64,000 nucleotides of DNA from Bicyclus anynana (lineage: Eukaryota; Arthropoda; Insecta; Lepidoptera; Nymphalidae). The stretch's first letter is position 1. Each line of letters opens with the position of its first letter. The stretch spans positions 3,658,001-3,722,000 of the forward strand of contig NC_069087.1 in the NCBI RefSeq assembly GCF_947172395.1, written 5' to 3'. Shown here piece after piece: positions 1-14,254 of the stretch. Under the pieces are notes generated by a model. It was given only the letters and a program-made list of their open reading frames with translations, was not told where the DNA came from and made no database searches. Made by a program: the position numbers and the translations under genes.

Positions 1-819
1 AAGGACGAGAAATCTCATAACAACTTTTTCAAACTTTTTAAGTATGTAAAGCTATAATAGAACCGATCAAGAATTTATGGTTTTGCATGTGGCGTGTAAA
101 GCCTTAGTAACAGGCGTGTGACGTCAAACTAAGACAAAGCGGGTGTCGGGGCGTGAGAGTAATAATTTATTAGAAATTATATACACGAGCTCTTTGAAAA
201 TTCGCTGTTTAAACATTTTCACATTGTATATGAACCCCAAAGATTTGTCTATTAGTATGAGAGTATATTTTATTAAGACTTAAGAATATTTATCAAACCA
301 AAAATAGTTATCAAACTGATCTGTTATTGACAAATTTTAATAATTTTTGGAAAATTATTTATTTTATATAGACTCCTTCAAGGACTACCAATATTTTCTC
401 GGAATTTAGTTTGTACCGTCAAAAATTATAATGTAGAGCTAATCCTCCTATTGTAGAGCTATCGATGTTCTATAGTGAACCTCTGGGGACTCTTATTTTT
501 ATGGTTCCGTAACTTTAGCAATATTTTATTTCGTAAAGCCCAAATTATTGATACAGCCTATTGATATGGCTATGACTTTTATACAAGTACCACATCTATT
601 CCACTCCGTCACAACAAGCTTATTTTGCTATTTCTGCGATCATAAGATTTTATCTGCACTGGAAGTCCGAGCCGTTTAACTTATCTGTAAGCCTGTACGG
701 TCTATTGAACGACTCCCATACGTTCGCGTCACAACAAGCGAGCAAATTCGATTGCGCTACTAATAGACGGTGAGTCTGCGATTGCCAGACCTACCTTCAT
801 TAATTTATTATCTCCTCTC

Positions 820-940
820 AGAATGCCCAATGCGGATTGGCAGACTTCACATACGCTAAAGAAAATTCTCTGGTATGCAGGTTTCCTCACGATATTTTTC
901 CTTTACCGTTTGAGACACGTCATATTTAATTTAGGTAAAT
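820..940 (-). mobile_element. SINE family 2 fragment, reverse
   Basis: AATGCGGATTGGCAGACTTC, GGTATGCAGGTTTCCTCACG and CACGATATTTTTCCTTTACCG in plus orientation match the body of reverse family 2 copies. Confidence 0.65.
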
Positions 941-1035
941 GAAAACTCCCTAATTCGCTACCGTGCTTACCTAATGTAGAAGTCGGTCGGTCAGTTTAGT
1001 AACCGTCGGAGGTAAGTATGGGTAAACTTGTACCT

Positions 1036-1130
1036 CTTTTAAGTATGCCCGCTTCCGACGTAGACTGCATTGTCACTTATCATCAGAGGAGTGATATCGC
1101 AGTCAACGGGTAACTTGTTAAGGAAAAAAA
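1036..1130 (+). mobile_element. SINE family 1 tail fragment
   Basis: Only the tail is recognisable: GCCCGCTTCCGACG, ATCACT-like and CATCAG strings, GCAGTCAACGGGTAACTTG and an A-rich end. Confidence 0.45.
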
Positions 1131-2459
1131 GAATGTCTGGCTATTGCAGCTGTAGGTTCATAAGTGGATATCTCGCTTACATTTTGTATGTAAAAATAAT
1201 AAACGTGTTTGCCAAAGGGTAACGCTCCCCGGTCCCTGTGACCGGGTCTACGGCGGGACCTTGCTCGGAGCGGGGAAACTGGTCCTGCTCAGGTTACACC
1301 GCACCCCACGCGCATTGCACCCGATGTCTAATAACCCTTACTATCGTAAAATTACGATCGAAAATATTGTGGAACTTTCAAAACGCAATCACTTAGTCGC
1401 CTAGTGTACACCAACTGGTTCCGAAGACAAGTGGTGCGAGCTTCTTTACGTAATTCGCGAGACCATTATGGACATATAAAGTCATTGTCGCTATTGAAAT
1501 AACCTTTTCAGTTTTGTCAGGTAAAAATTTCTTTGCGCATAAGGACGATGTAGTTAATGTAGACATTTTTATCAATCTTAATTCTTTATCATTACCACCA
1601 ATAGTAAGTAATAGGAAATTAATAGGGAGTTAAATAATTTCGGAATTCCATCTCTAAATACTCTTAGACAACTATCGATACCCGACAAATCCTATTGTAT
1701 AAATATAGATTATATCACTTGTTGAATGTATGACCTCTATTACTGTAAAGATTAATTTAAAAACTATTTAATACAATTTTCGCGTGGAAAATAATGAATA
1801 CGTCCGTTCTTATAAACTTTTACGTATTTATAATAAATAATAAATAAATGATACACTCTATTTTTTCTATTGATATAAAATATGTAATAACATGTCTATC
1901 ATTTATAATCAATTCGTCAATCTATTTGAAATGTTTGTTGCAATTTTCATATTTTACGTTAGCCGAGTTAACAAGGGACAAAATATTCAAATCTAAATTA
2001 ACTTATACGCCCACCAGAATATTAATGAGTCAAGGTTTTCGCTATCAGAATAAATGAGAACGCTTGGGTTTCCTAAACCGATTTTAAATACTTAACGCTA
2101 AAAATAGACGGACGCATTTACACGCTTTTATGTAATACATTGCCTTCGTGCATGTGAAAATAAACCATGGTCAAAAACATGATTAGTTGCTATTTTCGCT
2201 TTAACTGTGATATTTTTATCGTCAATCAGTTTTTCAATGCTCAGCTCATTTCACTGCTTTGAGCAGTTTATTCAACCCTTACCATGACTGGTTTTTAGAT
2301 GATGTCGTATCGGAACGCGAATTGCTTGCTATAGATCAAACAGAACAACGGCTCAAGCCTACCATCAGAAGGTTTTTAAGCCACTAAATAAATAAAAAGC
2401 CTAAAATCTATTGTAGATTTTACTACATCAAAACTTAAGTAGTAATAGGGCTTTTTTAA

Positions 2460-2700
2460 CCGTGATGGCCCAGTAGATATGAATATGACCTCTGCCTTCG
2501 ATATTGAGGGCGTAGGTTCAAATCCTGTCCGAGGCATGCAGCTTCAACTTTTCAATTAAAACAATTTATAAAAAAAACACCGCGAAGAAACCTCAAATTA
2601 TCTACATATGTAAGTCGTACTCCCTACGTAAGTCTGCCAATCCGCATTTGGCTAGCGTAGTGGACTAAAGCCTAACCCTCTCTTTCTGAGGCAACGCAAT
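2460..2700 (+). mobile_element. tRNA-like SINE, family 2
   Basis: Begins CCGTGATGGCCCAGTAGATATG, a tRNA-like head with B-box GGTTCAAATCC and the hallmark GGCATGCA. It then jumps to AAGTCTGCCAATCCGCATTT and CCTAACCCTCTC. The middle part is deleted relative to fuller copies at 33084 and 40351. Confidence 0.7.
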
Positions 2701-4734
2701 GCTTCTTTTAGCTGTCACAAAGCATTGCTGTGTTAAAAGATAACAACTCAGCAATACTCAACTTAGTATTCTAAGCACATTCATAAGTAATGCATTCCTA
2801 AATATTTCGTTAGCCCACATCCATTATTGTTATCAGTCCATATTCCTCCGCCCGCATGTCCCCGTATGTTTTTTATCGTAAATTTTCATCGATACGCTCC
2901 GTCGGTTGACTCAGTTTGAGATATCTGATAAAATAACAAGAACACACCTGGACTAGTTCCACTAGTTGGCACGAATTTTATTTTAAGCTTATTTCAAGTA
3001 GGCCTCCATACAAGCCTTTTCGTAATGTATGATTCGGAAGGCAGATTATATCGAGAAAAGTTAACAAGATACTCAGATTTCTCCAAAGTAAGCTGTCTTA
3101 CTTTGAGAGTGAATTTTGGTTGGCTGGTCAAATTCCAATGCTCAAGTTGGATGTATACGATAAATCTTATCTAAAAGTCTAAATTCCAGGAATATGTATG
3201 GTCAGGAGGCAAACTGTAAAACAACCTATTTTTTAGACGTAAGAATTCTAATCGTGAGGAACTAATAAAGCCGTTTCCCCTAAATAGCTGTATTACGTTT
3301 AGTTACTCAACGGCATACCTGACGAGGTCTGTTGCGATTACCGCGGCCTACTTGTCGCACGTGTGTCGTAAGCCTTAGCCTTACATGTACATGTGTGAAC
3401 GGTCTACGGTCATAGATTTCACTAACTCTTAATACAACAACTTTAAGGTGCATTTTGGTAAAAAGTTTATTTACAGTTGCCAGTCTGTGAATGCTTAACC
3501 TTATGTGTGTGTCTTCAATTACGTTGAAAAAAGGATCTTAAAGCTATTTTAAATAAGACTGAAAGTAGAGTGTATGCGTGAGGTCGTCACGCAGTCTTGT
3601 GCGGCTTCGTTCTAAATATGCGTTGGTAATTTTGTTTAAACACCTCTTCATGCTAGACAGCTCAGTCAGGAGGTACTTAGTTGCAGATTTTCTAGAAAAT
3701 ACAGCCACGTGTTGTTTACGGCAATTTCATCGCGTTTTCTACATTTTCCTACGTGCTAATTGTAATTCTTGAAATATTCGTAGAAAACGGCTATTCAGTG
3801 TAAGCGTAGTAAGTCTCAGGCTCATACATTGGCGATTGGTATCCACTAGGTATATGTGGCAGTTATAATCTACCATAAACTTCAAAAAATATGGTAAACC
3901 TTTTTCAATCTAGTAAAACGATAATGATAATAACTGGGACTAAAAGCTCTACGAAGCACGAGGATGTAAACTTTTTATTGAAAATTTCCAAAAAGAAAGA
4001 AATGTTCAGAAATCAAACCCAGGACCTCGTGAGTTGAGGCCACATAGGCTAACCAATGGACACGAATACGCATAATAGTGCAATAGATGTGAGTATCGAA
4101 AACAGTTTTTGCTTGCTTATTTGCTTGATCGTGATCTGCCTTGAAAAATTAAATTACCAGTGCATACATTTTCTAAGGGCGAACGACCTGTGCCCTTTAC
4201 ATTCTGTGCGTTATCCTGAAATGTATTTAAATAATGAGATTATATTTATTCAAACAAAGAATTGTTTTTAAGAAAATAAAATCAGCTAACTTCGATGTTA
4301 TTTGCGAGTTAAATTTAAAAAAAACCCTATAATAAAATGATGAAGTCCACTTTCTCATTTAAAGTATTATTGTAAGCAGGTATGGTTGTAAAGTCGTTCA
4401 ATGTCAGAAAAAAGAAAATTTACTTTTGAGTTCTCTTACGGGTATGTAATATTAATAAAAAAATGATTACATAAAGTATGCAATAACAGAAAATCAGAAT
4501 TATATATGCTATATGTAGAGTTCGAGACAGTTTTAATTGCAGTTTCTTTAATCGTATGAGGAGTGAAAGTTATCGGCAATGTTCATGACGACCATTTTAA
4601 TGAGTCGACTTTCTTCATTGTTACACATTGCCCTAGAGATGGAGACATATATAACGCACTCATATATTGCACTGCACATAATCAAGTTAATATTAAGCAA
4701 GTAGGGTAAATGCCTAATTGCTAGTGGTTGGGAT

Positions 4735-5040
4735 ATTTAACTTCGAATCACGAGATCTTGGATTTGAGTCCTGGGATTTTTCTAAGAAACATTAAATAAA
4801 ATGTCTCAGACCACAATTGGGGATTTAGTTTCGTTATAGTCCCGTGCCTTAGAGAGCACGTTAAGAAGTCGGCCCCGATAAATATCTTTGAGTAACTATC
4901 TCCTAGTGATTCTTTACGAGTCAAAGGTCATTTGCGTGCACTTCATAGATGCAAAAATACACTGCCCGCTTTCATCTTAGATTGCATCATAACTTACCAT
5001 CAGGTAAGATTGTAGTCAAGGGCTAATCTGAAGACTCATT
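4735..5040 (+). mobile_element. SINE family 1, degenerate copy
   Basis: A weak tRNA-like head (TTTGAGTCCTGGG) is followed by scrambled sequence. The family tail is clear: CCCGCTTTCATCTTAGATTG, then CATCAGGTAAGATTGTAGTC. A GTGCACTTCAT string in the middle resembles the hAT-MITE end described elsewhere. Confidence 0.45.
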
Positions 5041-5959
5041 ATGAACTGTATTGGAAAAGGAATTTCCCGTTTTGTACAATTTGTACATACCCTAGTTAAA
5101 ACATATAGTACATACCCTAATTAACGCCACAAAGGTCATTATCACCAAACCCGCGTAGGTCATTATCACAAGCCCGTCAACACAGTAAAGATATTACAAC
5201 CAGTATAATAACTCGGCCGTATTTTTGAAATAAATACCTACAGCCGCGCGGTACGTAAACATGTCATAGGGCTGCCCGCCTGCAGCATTTTAATTACATT
5301 TGCTAACTTTGTGTTTCCACTTAGTTTTGTGATTGTAAATAAACTTTTTTTATATAAACAAATAAAATACTTTGTAAATTGTAGTAAAATGGGAAGTGAT
5401 AAATAAAAATGCGTGTTTTTTGATTGGTTGATGTAATTAAGGCTGATACTACGTCAATGATCTTGAAGGATTGGTCGTATTCTTAAACATATTTATTTCG
5501 GTGATGCCATCTAGGTATTACCTCCACACTACGTGAACAAATAAAAAAAAAGATAAATACCTTCATGAAATTGTAGTGATTTAAAATAGATAATGAAACA
5601 ATGAACAAACGCACTAATTGTCCCTACGATACGATAGTTCCCCTAGATTTCTCTAGGATGCCATTATCAGATCCTGACATGAAAAAAATGGGACTAACCT
5701 GAAAGAATATTCATCCAAACAAAAAAGAAACGGTTTACAAATGACGGAAATATCGCTGTAAATTCGATACGATTCTTTTTGGAAGTCGGTTAAAATTCTT
5801 GTCACCAATGCCAAGCTGAGCAAAAGTTTTATGAGCTTGCACATTAAAGTGCATAAAATCCGCCATTTTGATTTTTTAAGAACTAAGTTACCCAGTGACA
5901 CTCGGCCTATCTAGACGAGTCTAATGACATATCATTTATCAGTATGTGTGCTTGGCAAA

Positions 5960-6070
5960 TTTGTTCGTAACACTCCCGAAGGTCGGCGCGGTCCGGGAGG
6001 GGGGTAACGATGCCCAGCGCGTACGACTTCACACCCGCGCAGTCCTTTCCTCCCGTCGCCCGCATACAAC
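5960..6070 (+). repeat. GC-rich dispersed repeat (partner 43418-43545)
   Basis: TTCGTAACACTCC, CCGGGAGG, TAACGATG, ACGACTTCACACCCGCGCAG and TCGCCCGCATA recur in the RhoGAP intron at 43418-43545 (CACACCCGCGCAGACG and CTGTCGCCAGCAT). The GC island at 5.96-6.07 kb is thus a repeat, not a gene. Its open frames on both strands are not coding. Confidence 0.6.
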
Positions 6071-8077
6071 AACAAGTCATAACATTCAAACACATACTCC
6101 TCCTTTGGGCTTCGCCGCAGTCGGGTAACAAAACACAAATGATCCGAGCACAGTCACACAATACATTGTACAAGCAGTCGAGGTTTTAATACAAGCTTAT
6201 CGTACCTACTGTATCGTGATTCATGAACCGCGTATAGCTACATATTTCAATCGTGTCAATCACTTTCCTTTACTCTATTCACTTTATTTACTAATCCAGA
6301 TACCTACCTTTATTCTGGAGATAAAAGGAAATACCTTATCCATTAAAAAATACAAGATTATGTACCTACCTACTAATAAGTAAATTTATTTTAAAGTTAA
6401 CCTTTCAGAGTTTCCAGGTAACTTAAAAAAAGTTATCTCTGGATGGGATAATTTTGAATTCATGCATCCAAAAACGGCACAGTATTTCCTACTGGTCATA
6501 ATTAAAAAAATTTAATACTATTAATACACTTTACTCTGTTAATACACCGTGCGTTCGTTCGTCACCGCGGCACAGTCGCGACTGTCTTCACCCTACGATC
6601 ACCCCATGTTCAAGGAGCGTAGGTATAGCTCGCGTTTCGACCTCTAGTATGAAGTCCAACTACTGGTTGTAATATCTTTTCTGTGCCGTCAACCAACCGC
6701 CAAAATAGCCGCGTGATAGGCCTTAAGCTCCATATAACGAAGGAGACCTGGCTCTGTTGTCTTCGGTTGAAATAGATAATGATGAATGAAAATGAATCAA
6801 GTAAGTTGTTATAAAGTTACCGTCTATCTTCGTCATCTTTATCACATCTTTACTTAAACCAGGAAAACCGCAAGCGTGAAATTAAATATCATTGAAGAGA
6901 TGCTCATTTAATGTATGAAAAATAAGATTTTATCCAGACCGCCCAGAGTACTTTTCTGTATATGATATTCCATGACCATATATTACAGAAAATTGGCCGC
7001 AAAAACACACAGCAGCGAGCGGCATGGAGCCTTGAGGCACTCATTTTGGTGCGTCGGTTAAAAAAATCATGAATAAAACAACGAGTGACGCCACTCGATA
7101 AGATTTTCATTAATTTAGTTTATGCTCTATAGATCATAAGACATATACACACTGTCGACTGCGCCTATCGGTGACGCGACTTTCCAACAACAATTCAAAA
7201 TATAAAAATGTCGCGACTGATATTTAAAAAAAAATATGACCGTATTCTTCAACTTTCTAATGATTGCTAGTTGTACTTACTTAGGTATTACTTTTTGCTA
7301 TAGATTTAATTTTATTACGAACAGACACCTTTATCTGTTGGTCACAAACGATTAAAATTTAGCTCTTCTACTAAAAAATGGTGTAAAAATGTTTCTTTGG
7401 GTTATCTCTGTTTATAGAATTTTTAAACCACCCCTGTGTGACTAACCAAACAAAAAATACTTCAAATCGATCATACTGTCCTTTTAATCTTAGCGAATGT
7501 CACATACGAATACATCTACCTACTTGTAATAGTAGTTTTTTTGCTTTTGATTTCTTATACTTGTAAGAATAATTTATATTAATGATTAAAGCTGTCATGT
7601 TAAAAGTAACAGTAAAAGTCGCTGTAACCGGCGGCGACGACAGTCGAAAGTGTACAAGGAGCCTTAATCATAAGGCAGTCCAATGTGTGGGGCGGACAGC
7701 GGAAGCTTTTATATAAATTTTTAATATAAAACAGCTGTCTTTTTGAAGTACTCGGCGCGCTATAAATCATAACATTGTGCACACAAGTTTGTCAACAGCA
7801 CTCAGACGGCTGCGTTATATCACCCGTCGGTCCGTGTGGAACATTCGTACCATACATGTTCATTACGTGCGAAGAGGTGTCTTCTTTCTCGGCGTCCATA
7901 TATAAAAAAGATAAACATTGCATTAAAAATAAAGTTAACGGTTAATAAAAGTTCACGCACCTTGATGTTAGAATACCTACTTTGTAAAAGTAATTAACGT
8001 ACTCATTCATGACTTTGCTGTTGCATCAACATTGGTTTTTTTTATTTTTAATTAACGGAAAATAGCGTGTGCAATTT

Positions 8078-8302
8078 TTTTTTTATTCTTTACATGTTAG
8101 CACTTGACTACAATCTCATTTGATGGATAAGTGATGATGCAATCTACGATGGAAGCGGGCTAACTTGTTAGGAGTAGGATGAAAATCCACACCCCTTTCG
8201 GTTTCTAGACGACATCGTACCGGAACGCTAAATCGCTTGGCTGTACGTCTTTGCCGGTTAGATGGTAATTAGCCACAGCCGAAGCCTGGGAGGCTTTAAC
8301 TA
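8078..8302 (-). mobile_element. SINE family 1, reverse, headless
   Basis: Reading the minus strand gives the body and tail of family 1. The poly-T at the low-coordinate side corresponds to the A-rich tail. The CCGGAACGCTAAATCGCTTGG block on the plus strand is the reverse of the internal TTCCGG block. Confidence 0.75.
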
Positions 8303-9429
8303 AAGTAAACGAAAATTAATGGAATCTCCTTTCCCAAAAACTTAGCACATATTAAGATCCCCGTTTAAAATAGTTTAAAAATGATTTATAAGCAATTTTT
8401 ATAATTATATTTTCTACCACCAGGATCTTTTAGGATAATCTGTGTAGATTTAGGAAAATCTGAATTTCTAAATTAATATATTTACCTGGTAAGAAGCTAA
8501 TATCATAAGAAGTAGTAAAAGATATAGGTACCTACCTACTACTCGTTTCGTTACTTCCAGTTATGTTTGTCCGTAAATGGTTCTACTGAAGTTGAAGTAA
8601 GATCATGGTTGTAAAGCGTCAGAGAGTGAGTGAGCTTATCTGATTAAAGATATTATAATAAGTAAGTTTTTCCATAGAAATACTTCGCTTCGTTGCTTTC
8701 ACAACCTTTTGTATCTAATATAATAATTTATAATAGCATTCGTACGATCAGCACCTAATAATTTATCTTGAGCAACCATCAATTGAATACCTATTGAATA
8801 GAGACAAAAACAATTGAACCTAGGTCCTAACCTGTCGATATTCAATACGAAAGGTTAGGAAGGCATGCGACCTTGCAGCAACCTGCGGAGGTCGCCTGCC
8901 TATACTGAGCGCATAATGGGTGGCAGATGACAGCCGATAGGGCCCTGTCAATCTGCCGAGGCTTTGAGACGTGAAGACACGGCACAACCGATACTTATAG
9001 TGATTGACGTCGGAATTTAAAGGTATAGAAGGACAACACACCTCTATGTGATGCTTATGGGTACCTATATATACCACTTATTATGGTAGATGAGCATGTT
9101 ATTTGTGAGTTTGATCAATGTGAAAAAATAATTATAATTCGAGGTTTTTAATTCTAATGCAAAGGTTTATACATGATAGACTACCGATTAGACATTGGTA
9201 CGAGGATACTCATACTAACTCGATCGACTACAAAATATAATATGTACGTACTGTCACAGAAAACATATGTCCACGTATTGTTATTTTCTTTTCAAAAGAG
9301 GTACATTTCTAGAAGCAGAAATATTAAGCGTATTAATAGGCCTATATTAGGTAAACAAAATTTTAAAATATACACTATTTTCAATTATTAAAAACGCATA
9401 GAATCAGAAAATAACCATTTACTTTCGCA

Positions 9430-9845
9430 TTAACTGATGACGCAAGCGGAACGGATTGTGTTATTCAAAACAGATAAAATTGCATTCGAAATATCGTCTA
9501 GTAAAAATAACCCGATACAGTTGCTCGTTACTACATTTACCTGTACCTGGAAGTGTCTTAAATGGTTTACTGGAGTGACGAAAACGGGTGAATCACCGCA
9601 TTCCGCGTTCGATCCTTTCCAATACGATGCGATAACGTTTTGTTTTTTTTTGTGGTCGGACAATTCGTCCTCGGGATCGTCAACAATGCGTCAAAATGCC
9701 GACCATTACCGTACATAGAGTTGGCTTGCGCAGGCGCAATTCTTTTATTAATTACCGTGGCCAATTGAGCGAGGATGTGACGCCACGGCGGCGGCGCGCG
9801 CGCGTGATCCACCTGCAAATGGAGCCCATCGCTATTCATCCTTGA
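9430..9845. other. CpG-richer stretch with overlapping open frames, unassigned
   Basis: Open frames of 93 codons (plus, 9437-9718) and 90 and 77 codons (minus) overlap here. None resembles a family I know and none has convincing splice sites. The 3' part (9780-9815) is a run of GC-rich (CGGCGG, CGCGCG) sequence. It could be a regulatory island or a diverged element. I do not call a gene. Confidence 0.3.
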
Positions 9846-10087
9846 GGTGCTCTAACTTGAACTCTTATTATTTGTGGACGCGTGCCATCAATGGCCGGCA
9901 CGTTGCTTAACACACAATACGAGCTATTGACTTATCGAACGATCTTCTAATCCTGCCTTAAATAGTGAGACTGCTCATGCCTACCCACGTTTAGATGCGA
10001 ACAGTGTTCTTTTTTTTTCAAATTTAATAATTTATGTTTGTTATCATACAATTAGAAACATTATTACACACACAGTATTACAGCTTC

Positions 10088-10387
10088 ATTATCAACCCAT
10101 ATTCGGCTCATGGCTGAGCTCGAGTCTGCTCTCAGAATGAGAGAGGTTAGGTTAGGCAATTAGTCCATCACGCTGGCCCAATGCGGATTGGCACACACAC
10201 AGAGAATTAAGAAAGTTCTCTAGTACGCAGATTTCCTCACGATGGTTTTCCTTCACCGTTTGAGATACGGGATATCTGATTTCGTAAAATGCACACAACT
10301 GCAAAGTTGGAGGTGCATAACCCGGACCGGATTCGAATCTCCGGAATCGGAGGCAGAGATTTTATCTACTGGGCTATCACGGCTCTA
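10088..10387 (-). mobile_element. SINE family 2, reverse
   Basis: On the plus strand it runs from ATCAACCCATATTCGGCTCA to GGGCTATCACGGCTC. In the minus orientation the tRNA-like head is at the high-coordinate end (GGTTCGAATCC-type B box in reverse), and the body includes the conserved TCTCAAACGGTGAAGGAAA-type segment. Confidence 0.8.
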
Positions 10388-11496
10388 AAGGCCCTTACAC
10401 TATTTACTTAAGTACTTACTATTGAATTTTATAGACCTAACTGTAGGTGCAAAGGCTGAGAAAACTATAATAACTAAAGATTTTCTTAGTATTTGCTCAA
10501 AATCGTTGATTCCATTGTTACTTTGGCCGTTTGCGAGTTTATTCCGCATGCCGAAACGATCAAAAGATAATTTCCAGAAATGTTTGATGGAAAAGGCTGT
10601 CCTTGCGAATTGGAAAATATTTATATCGTTTCCCATCTAACATATCGCCGGTTAGATGTAATTATATTTGCTTTGGTAGAAGCAAGGTGAACAATACTGT
10701 GAAAACATACGTCACTGGGCTGTCATTTTATGACATATCAAAACACGTTGACTTCGATTGCTTTCGTAGCCTCATTCGAGAACATTTTTTCAATGTTTTA
10801 TAACTGATCAGGAAACTGTTTTTTATGACTTACGAGTAAGGATATAAGAATTTGGATAAATAATGTTTCCTGAAGAAAAAACTATTTTTTATCACTCTTC
10901 TTACTCAAAAAGTTCACCGGTGTAACAAAGCAAAAAAAAAAACAATTAACTATTATTTTATTGTATTTTCTTTTTCTGTTATCAACAATAATATAATAAA
11001 TATATTTGTGATCCAATAAAACTAAAAGCCATCAAGGAAAAAATGCAATGGCATGATGCACAAAGTTCTTGATCAAATTCGACAAAGGATTCACGATAGA
11101 CAAACGCTACAAGGCTTTTAAGAGCACTACCAAAAATTTTAATACAATGTTTTTATATACAAACGGTAGGTATGCTACTGAAAGCATCAGAGATACGGTT
11201 TAATAAATTATTTATTTTAAGATTTTCACACGAAGATGAGTCAGTGACAAAGATTGTCAAACAAACAAACAAGTACTTCCAATGGGCGTATTTTGAAATT
11301 GGTCTACGTGAGGCTCGACACGCGTTGATATTCCAACGTGGTACCTCGGGAAATAACAAATCGCATCGCTAAACGTCCCATCATTACAAATACACATAAA
11401 TAAAGCAGCTACAAGTAATTAATCAATGCATTTATTACTTAACCTATCTACTATCTTTTGAATTTTTAAAAAGTAGATTTCATTAGTGAGATTTCG

Positions 11497-11780
11497 GCGG
11501 CCTCCGTGGTGCAGTGGTCCTGGGTCAGAGATCCTGGGTTCGATCCCCGGCTGGACAGATTGAGATTTTCTTAATTGGTGCAAGTCTGGCTGGTGGGAGG
11601 CTTCGGCCGTGGTTAGTTACCACCCTACCGGCAAAGACGTACCGTCAAGCGATTTAGCGTTCCGGTATGATGCCGTGTAGAAACCGAAAGGAGTGTGGAT
11701 TTTTATCCTCCTCCTAACAAGTTAGCCCGCGTCCCGTTTCGCTTGTAGTCAAGAGCTAACTTGTAAAGAATAAAAAAAAA
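11497..11780 (+). mobile_element. tRNA-derived SINE, family 1, with 8-bp target duplication
   Basis: This is the same family as the copy at 34447, with a shortened tRNA head and a shortened tail segment before the A-rich end. The direct repeat AGATTTCG flanks it exactly (11489-11496 and 11781-11788), showing that the present ends are the insertion ends. Confidence 0.85.
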
Positions 11781-12942
11781 AGATTTCGTACACTCATACT
11801 CGTACATGAAATTTTAGAGGAAAATAGATCAGTCATTACCTCTAATGACTGATATATTATATTTTTTCTAAGTTTTATGTTGTATCTATCATATTATTCT
11901 TTCATACCTCTGAATCCTCAAATTATCTTTAAAAATACAGCCAAAACCCAGCACCGTGTGTAATCTGCGATTCATTGTCGTTGTTCATATTTTCCAAATT
12001 TTCTATATTCAATTTCGTGCAAACAGGCTTAGTTAGCACTAATGATTTTTAAAAGTCGAAAATTTGTCTGTAGGGAATCTACCGCTGTCGAAAACTCCAG
12101 CTTTGAGGATGAAATGATGACGTTGTTTATTATAGTTATAACATAACTCTAAATATAAAAAAATATAAATTCCTATCATAAATGCCCAGACATTTTGTAA
12201 CTTCTCTGGCCGTAATCACAAGGGCATAGCATTGCACGATCAGTTTTATTTTGATGTATAAAACGCTTTCAGAATGTATTCAACGCGTGAAATAAAATAT
12301 ATTTCAAACGTTCAGTGACACTGTGTATTTTATTATACATCTTACCTTCAGCAGGGCGTAGACCTCTCCTAACGAGCCGATTTGATTTCGAAAGCTCATG
12401 TCACTCTGCTCTATTACGATCTGTGAAAACACGCATGATTTAAGAGACGCTATCATTGAATAAATGGTTTCGAATATATTTTTCAACTCTTCCACTCCGT
12501 TTAAATAAAGCTCTGTCATCCGGTAATAGATCTATTAGCTGTTAATCTATAGCTAGTTTATGCCAACGGTGAACCTTGAAAGCTGCCAAATCTAATAACT
12601 TCTTTTGGACTAACTTAAGTATATTTCCTCTTGTCCGCAGTATCAAAGACTTCATTCTACATGATAAACATTTACAGAAAGTAAAAGCCACAACTTGATA
12701 GTAGATCGTAAAATTATTTAGACTTTCCAAGTCGGATAAACATCATCCCATAATAATAGTACGCACTAAACGTGCGAATTTTATTACCAAGATCAGCCTG
12801 TAGTCATCCAATCGTGTGAGGGTATAAAATCAACGTGAAATGGGCGCAGCACCGGTTACTCTAAATAATTGGACCCTCTGGCCCCGGGCTGTTGCTACGT
12901 GGCAACGTATTGACATACGGAGATCGATAAAGTTTTACTGCG

Positions 12943-13281
12943 GATGATAAGGGAACCCAGTCACGACTCACGTTGCGGTCATCCACTCACCACTGCCCGC
13001 TTCGCTTCCGACGTCCGATGATCTGACTCGACATCCACTTTACATATAGAATCTGTCAGTCTACTTGTTCTTCTAACAACAAGAAATGATAAAGGATCCC
13101 AGTCACGTTGCAGTCATTCACGCGGCACTGCCCACCTCGCTTCCGACTTCTGATGATTTGACTTGACATACACTTTACATTTATGGACTCCTGGTAGTTT
13201 AAAGAAAACTGATTGAAGAATCTGTTAGTCTACTTGGTTTTCTTTTAATACAACAAGAGATGATAAGGGAACTCAACTACA
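12943..13281 (+). repeat. Tandem repeat, about 2.2 copies
   Basis: Unit 1 (12943-13082) and unit 2 (13083-13256) share GGGAACCCAGTCACG/GGATCCCAGTCACG, CACTGCCCGCTTCGCTTCCG/CACTGCCCACCTCGCTTCCG, GATGATCTGACTCGACAT-like and AATCTGTCAGTCTACTTG-like blocks in order. A third copy starts (GATGATAAGGGAACTC) and breaks off. No gene content. Confidence 0.75.
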
Positions 13282-14254
13282 TTACTTACATTGTATAATA
13301 TCATCTGGAGTACGCTGATGTATATATTTAAAGAAATCTACGTAACACTCTAGTTTTCCCTTACTCAATATCCATATACAATGTATCCATCAATGATACC
13401 TTGTTTGTATTGTCGGTATGTTACCCGCCATTTCTATTGCCATTTTATTGAAGCTTCTATGGATGGTACAGTCTCGGCGGAACTTTTCTATCCATAAATT
13501 TCGTATTCCGTACCGTCTAGTACCGTTTTCTTATTCGACCTTTTAGAATTCCTGTTGCAGCATTTTATCTGGAATTTGTTGATTTATCGACCGTGTAACC
13601 GCACGAAGAATATTCGCAAATAGAAATTACACGCGGGAAATTAAGACATTCGAAGTCCTGTTGTACTTCTGGGAACGGACGGCGGCGATCCCGCAATACG
13701 CGTGATTACCGTCACGCTAATCTACGTATTGTATCTTCAGGCGAAAATCCTCCTTAATGCGAGGGTATAGATGCGCAAATTGCGTGGGAACACGTGTGCA
13801 ATTATGCGAAGTTTACTTGCGAGCGCAATTAGTAAGTATAGGATAGTATAATTTTCTGCCGGTTGAGATATGGGACACGCGCAGTCGTTACAGACAGTTA
13901 GACTCGTTGGAGCTTCTTGGTTGCATTTTAAGGTTACTCATGTTTAGAATTGTTTATTTACTTTATTGTCATACAGACGAAATGTTTAATGGTTGTTATA
14001 GTTATTTTAGTGTAGGGCGTGATTCGATTATTATTATAAGGCTAAAACTGTAAATATAAGTGAGCCATATTTCTATATATTCTATATAGTATACATTTAT
14101 AGAAATAGATATGGCAGATAAAGTAAGCTATATTTATCCCTGTATACACAATCTATCATCTACATTTAAACATAGAGCTTTAATTAAAATATCTGTATTC
14201 TAAATCGCAGTACATAACTGGTATTCACAACTCACTCGTACTTGAAGGTTGCGT

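Larger units (their letters stand above)
1..9420. other. Non-coding, repeat-bearing AT-rich DNA
   Basis: Apart from the SINE fragments (820, 1036, 2460, 4735, 8078) and the GC-rich repeat at 5960, I see no gene. A weak palindrome (AAAAAGCC..TA to TAGGGCTTTTTT, 2394-2458) flanks a small stem. Open frames are all 60-90 codons, without ATG context or family similarity. Confidence 0.6.

Noticed and set aside
5907..6173. Frames of 60-88 codons on both strands at a GC island
   Set aside because: The island is a dispersed repeat also present at 43418-43545.
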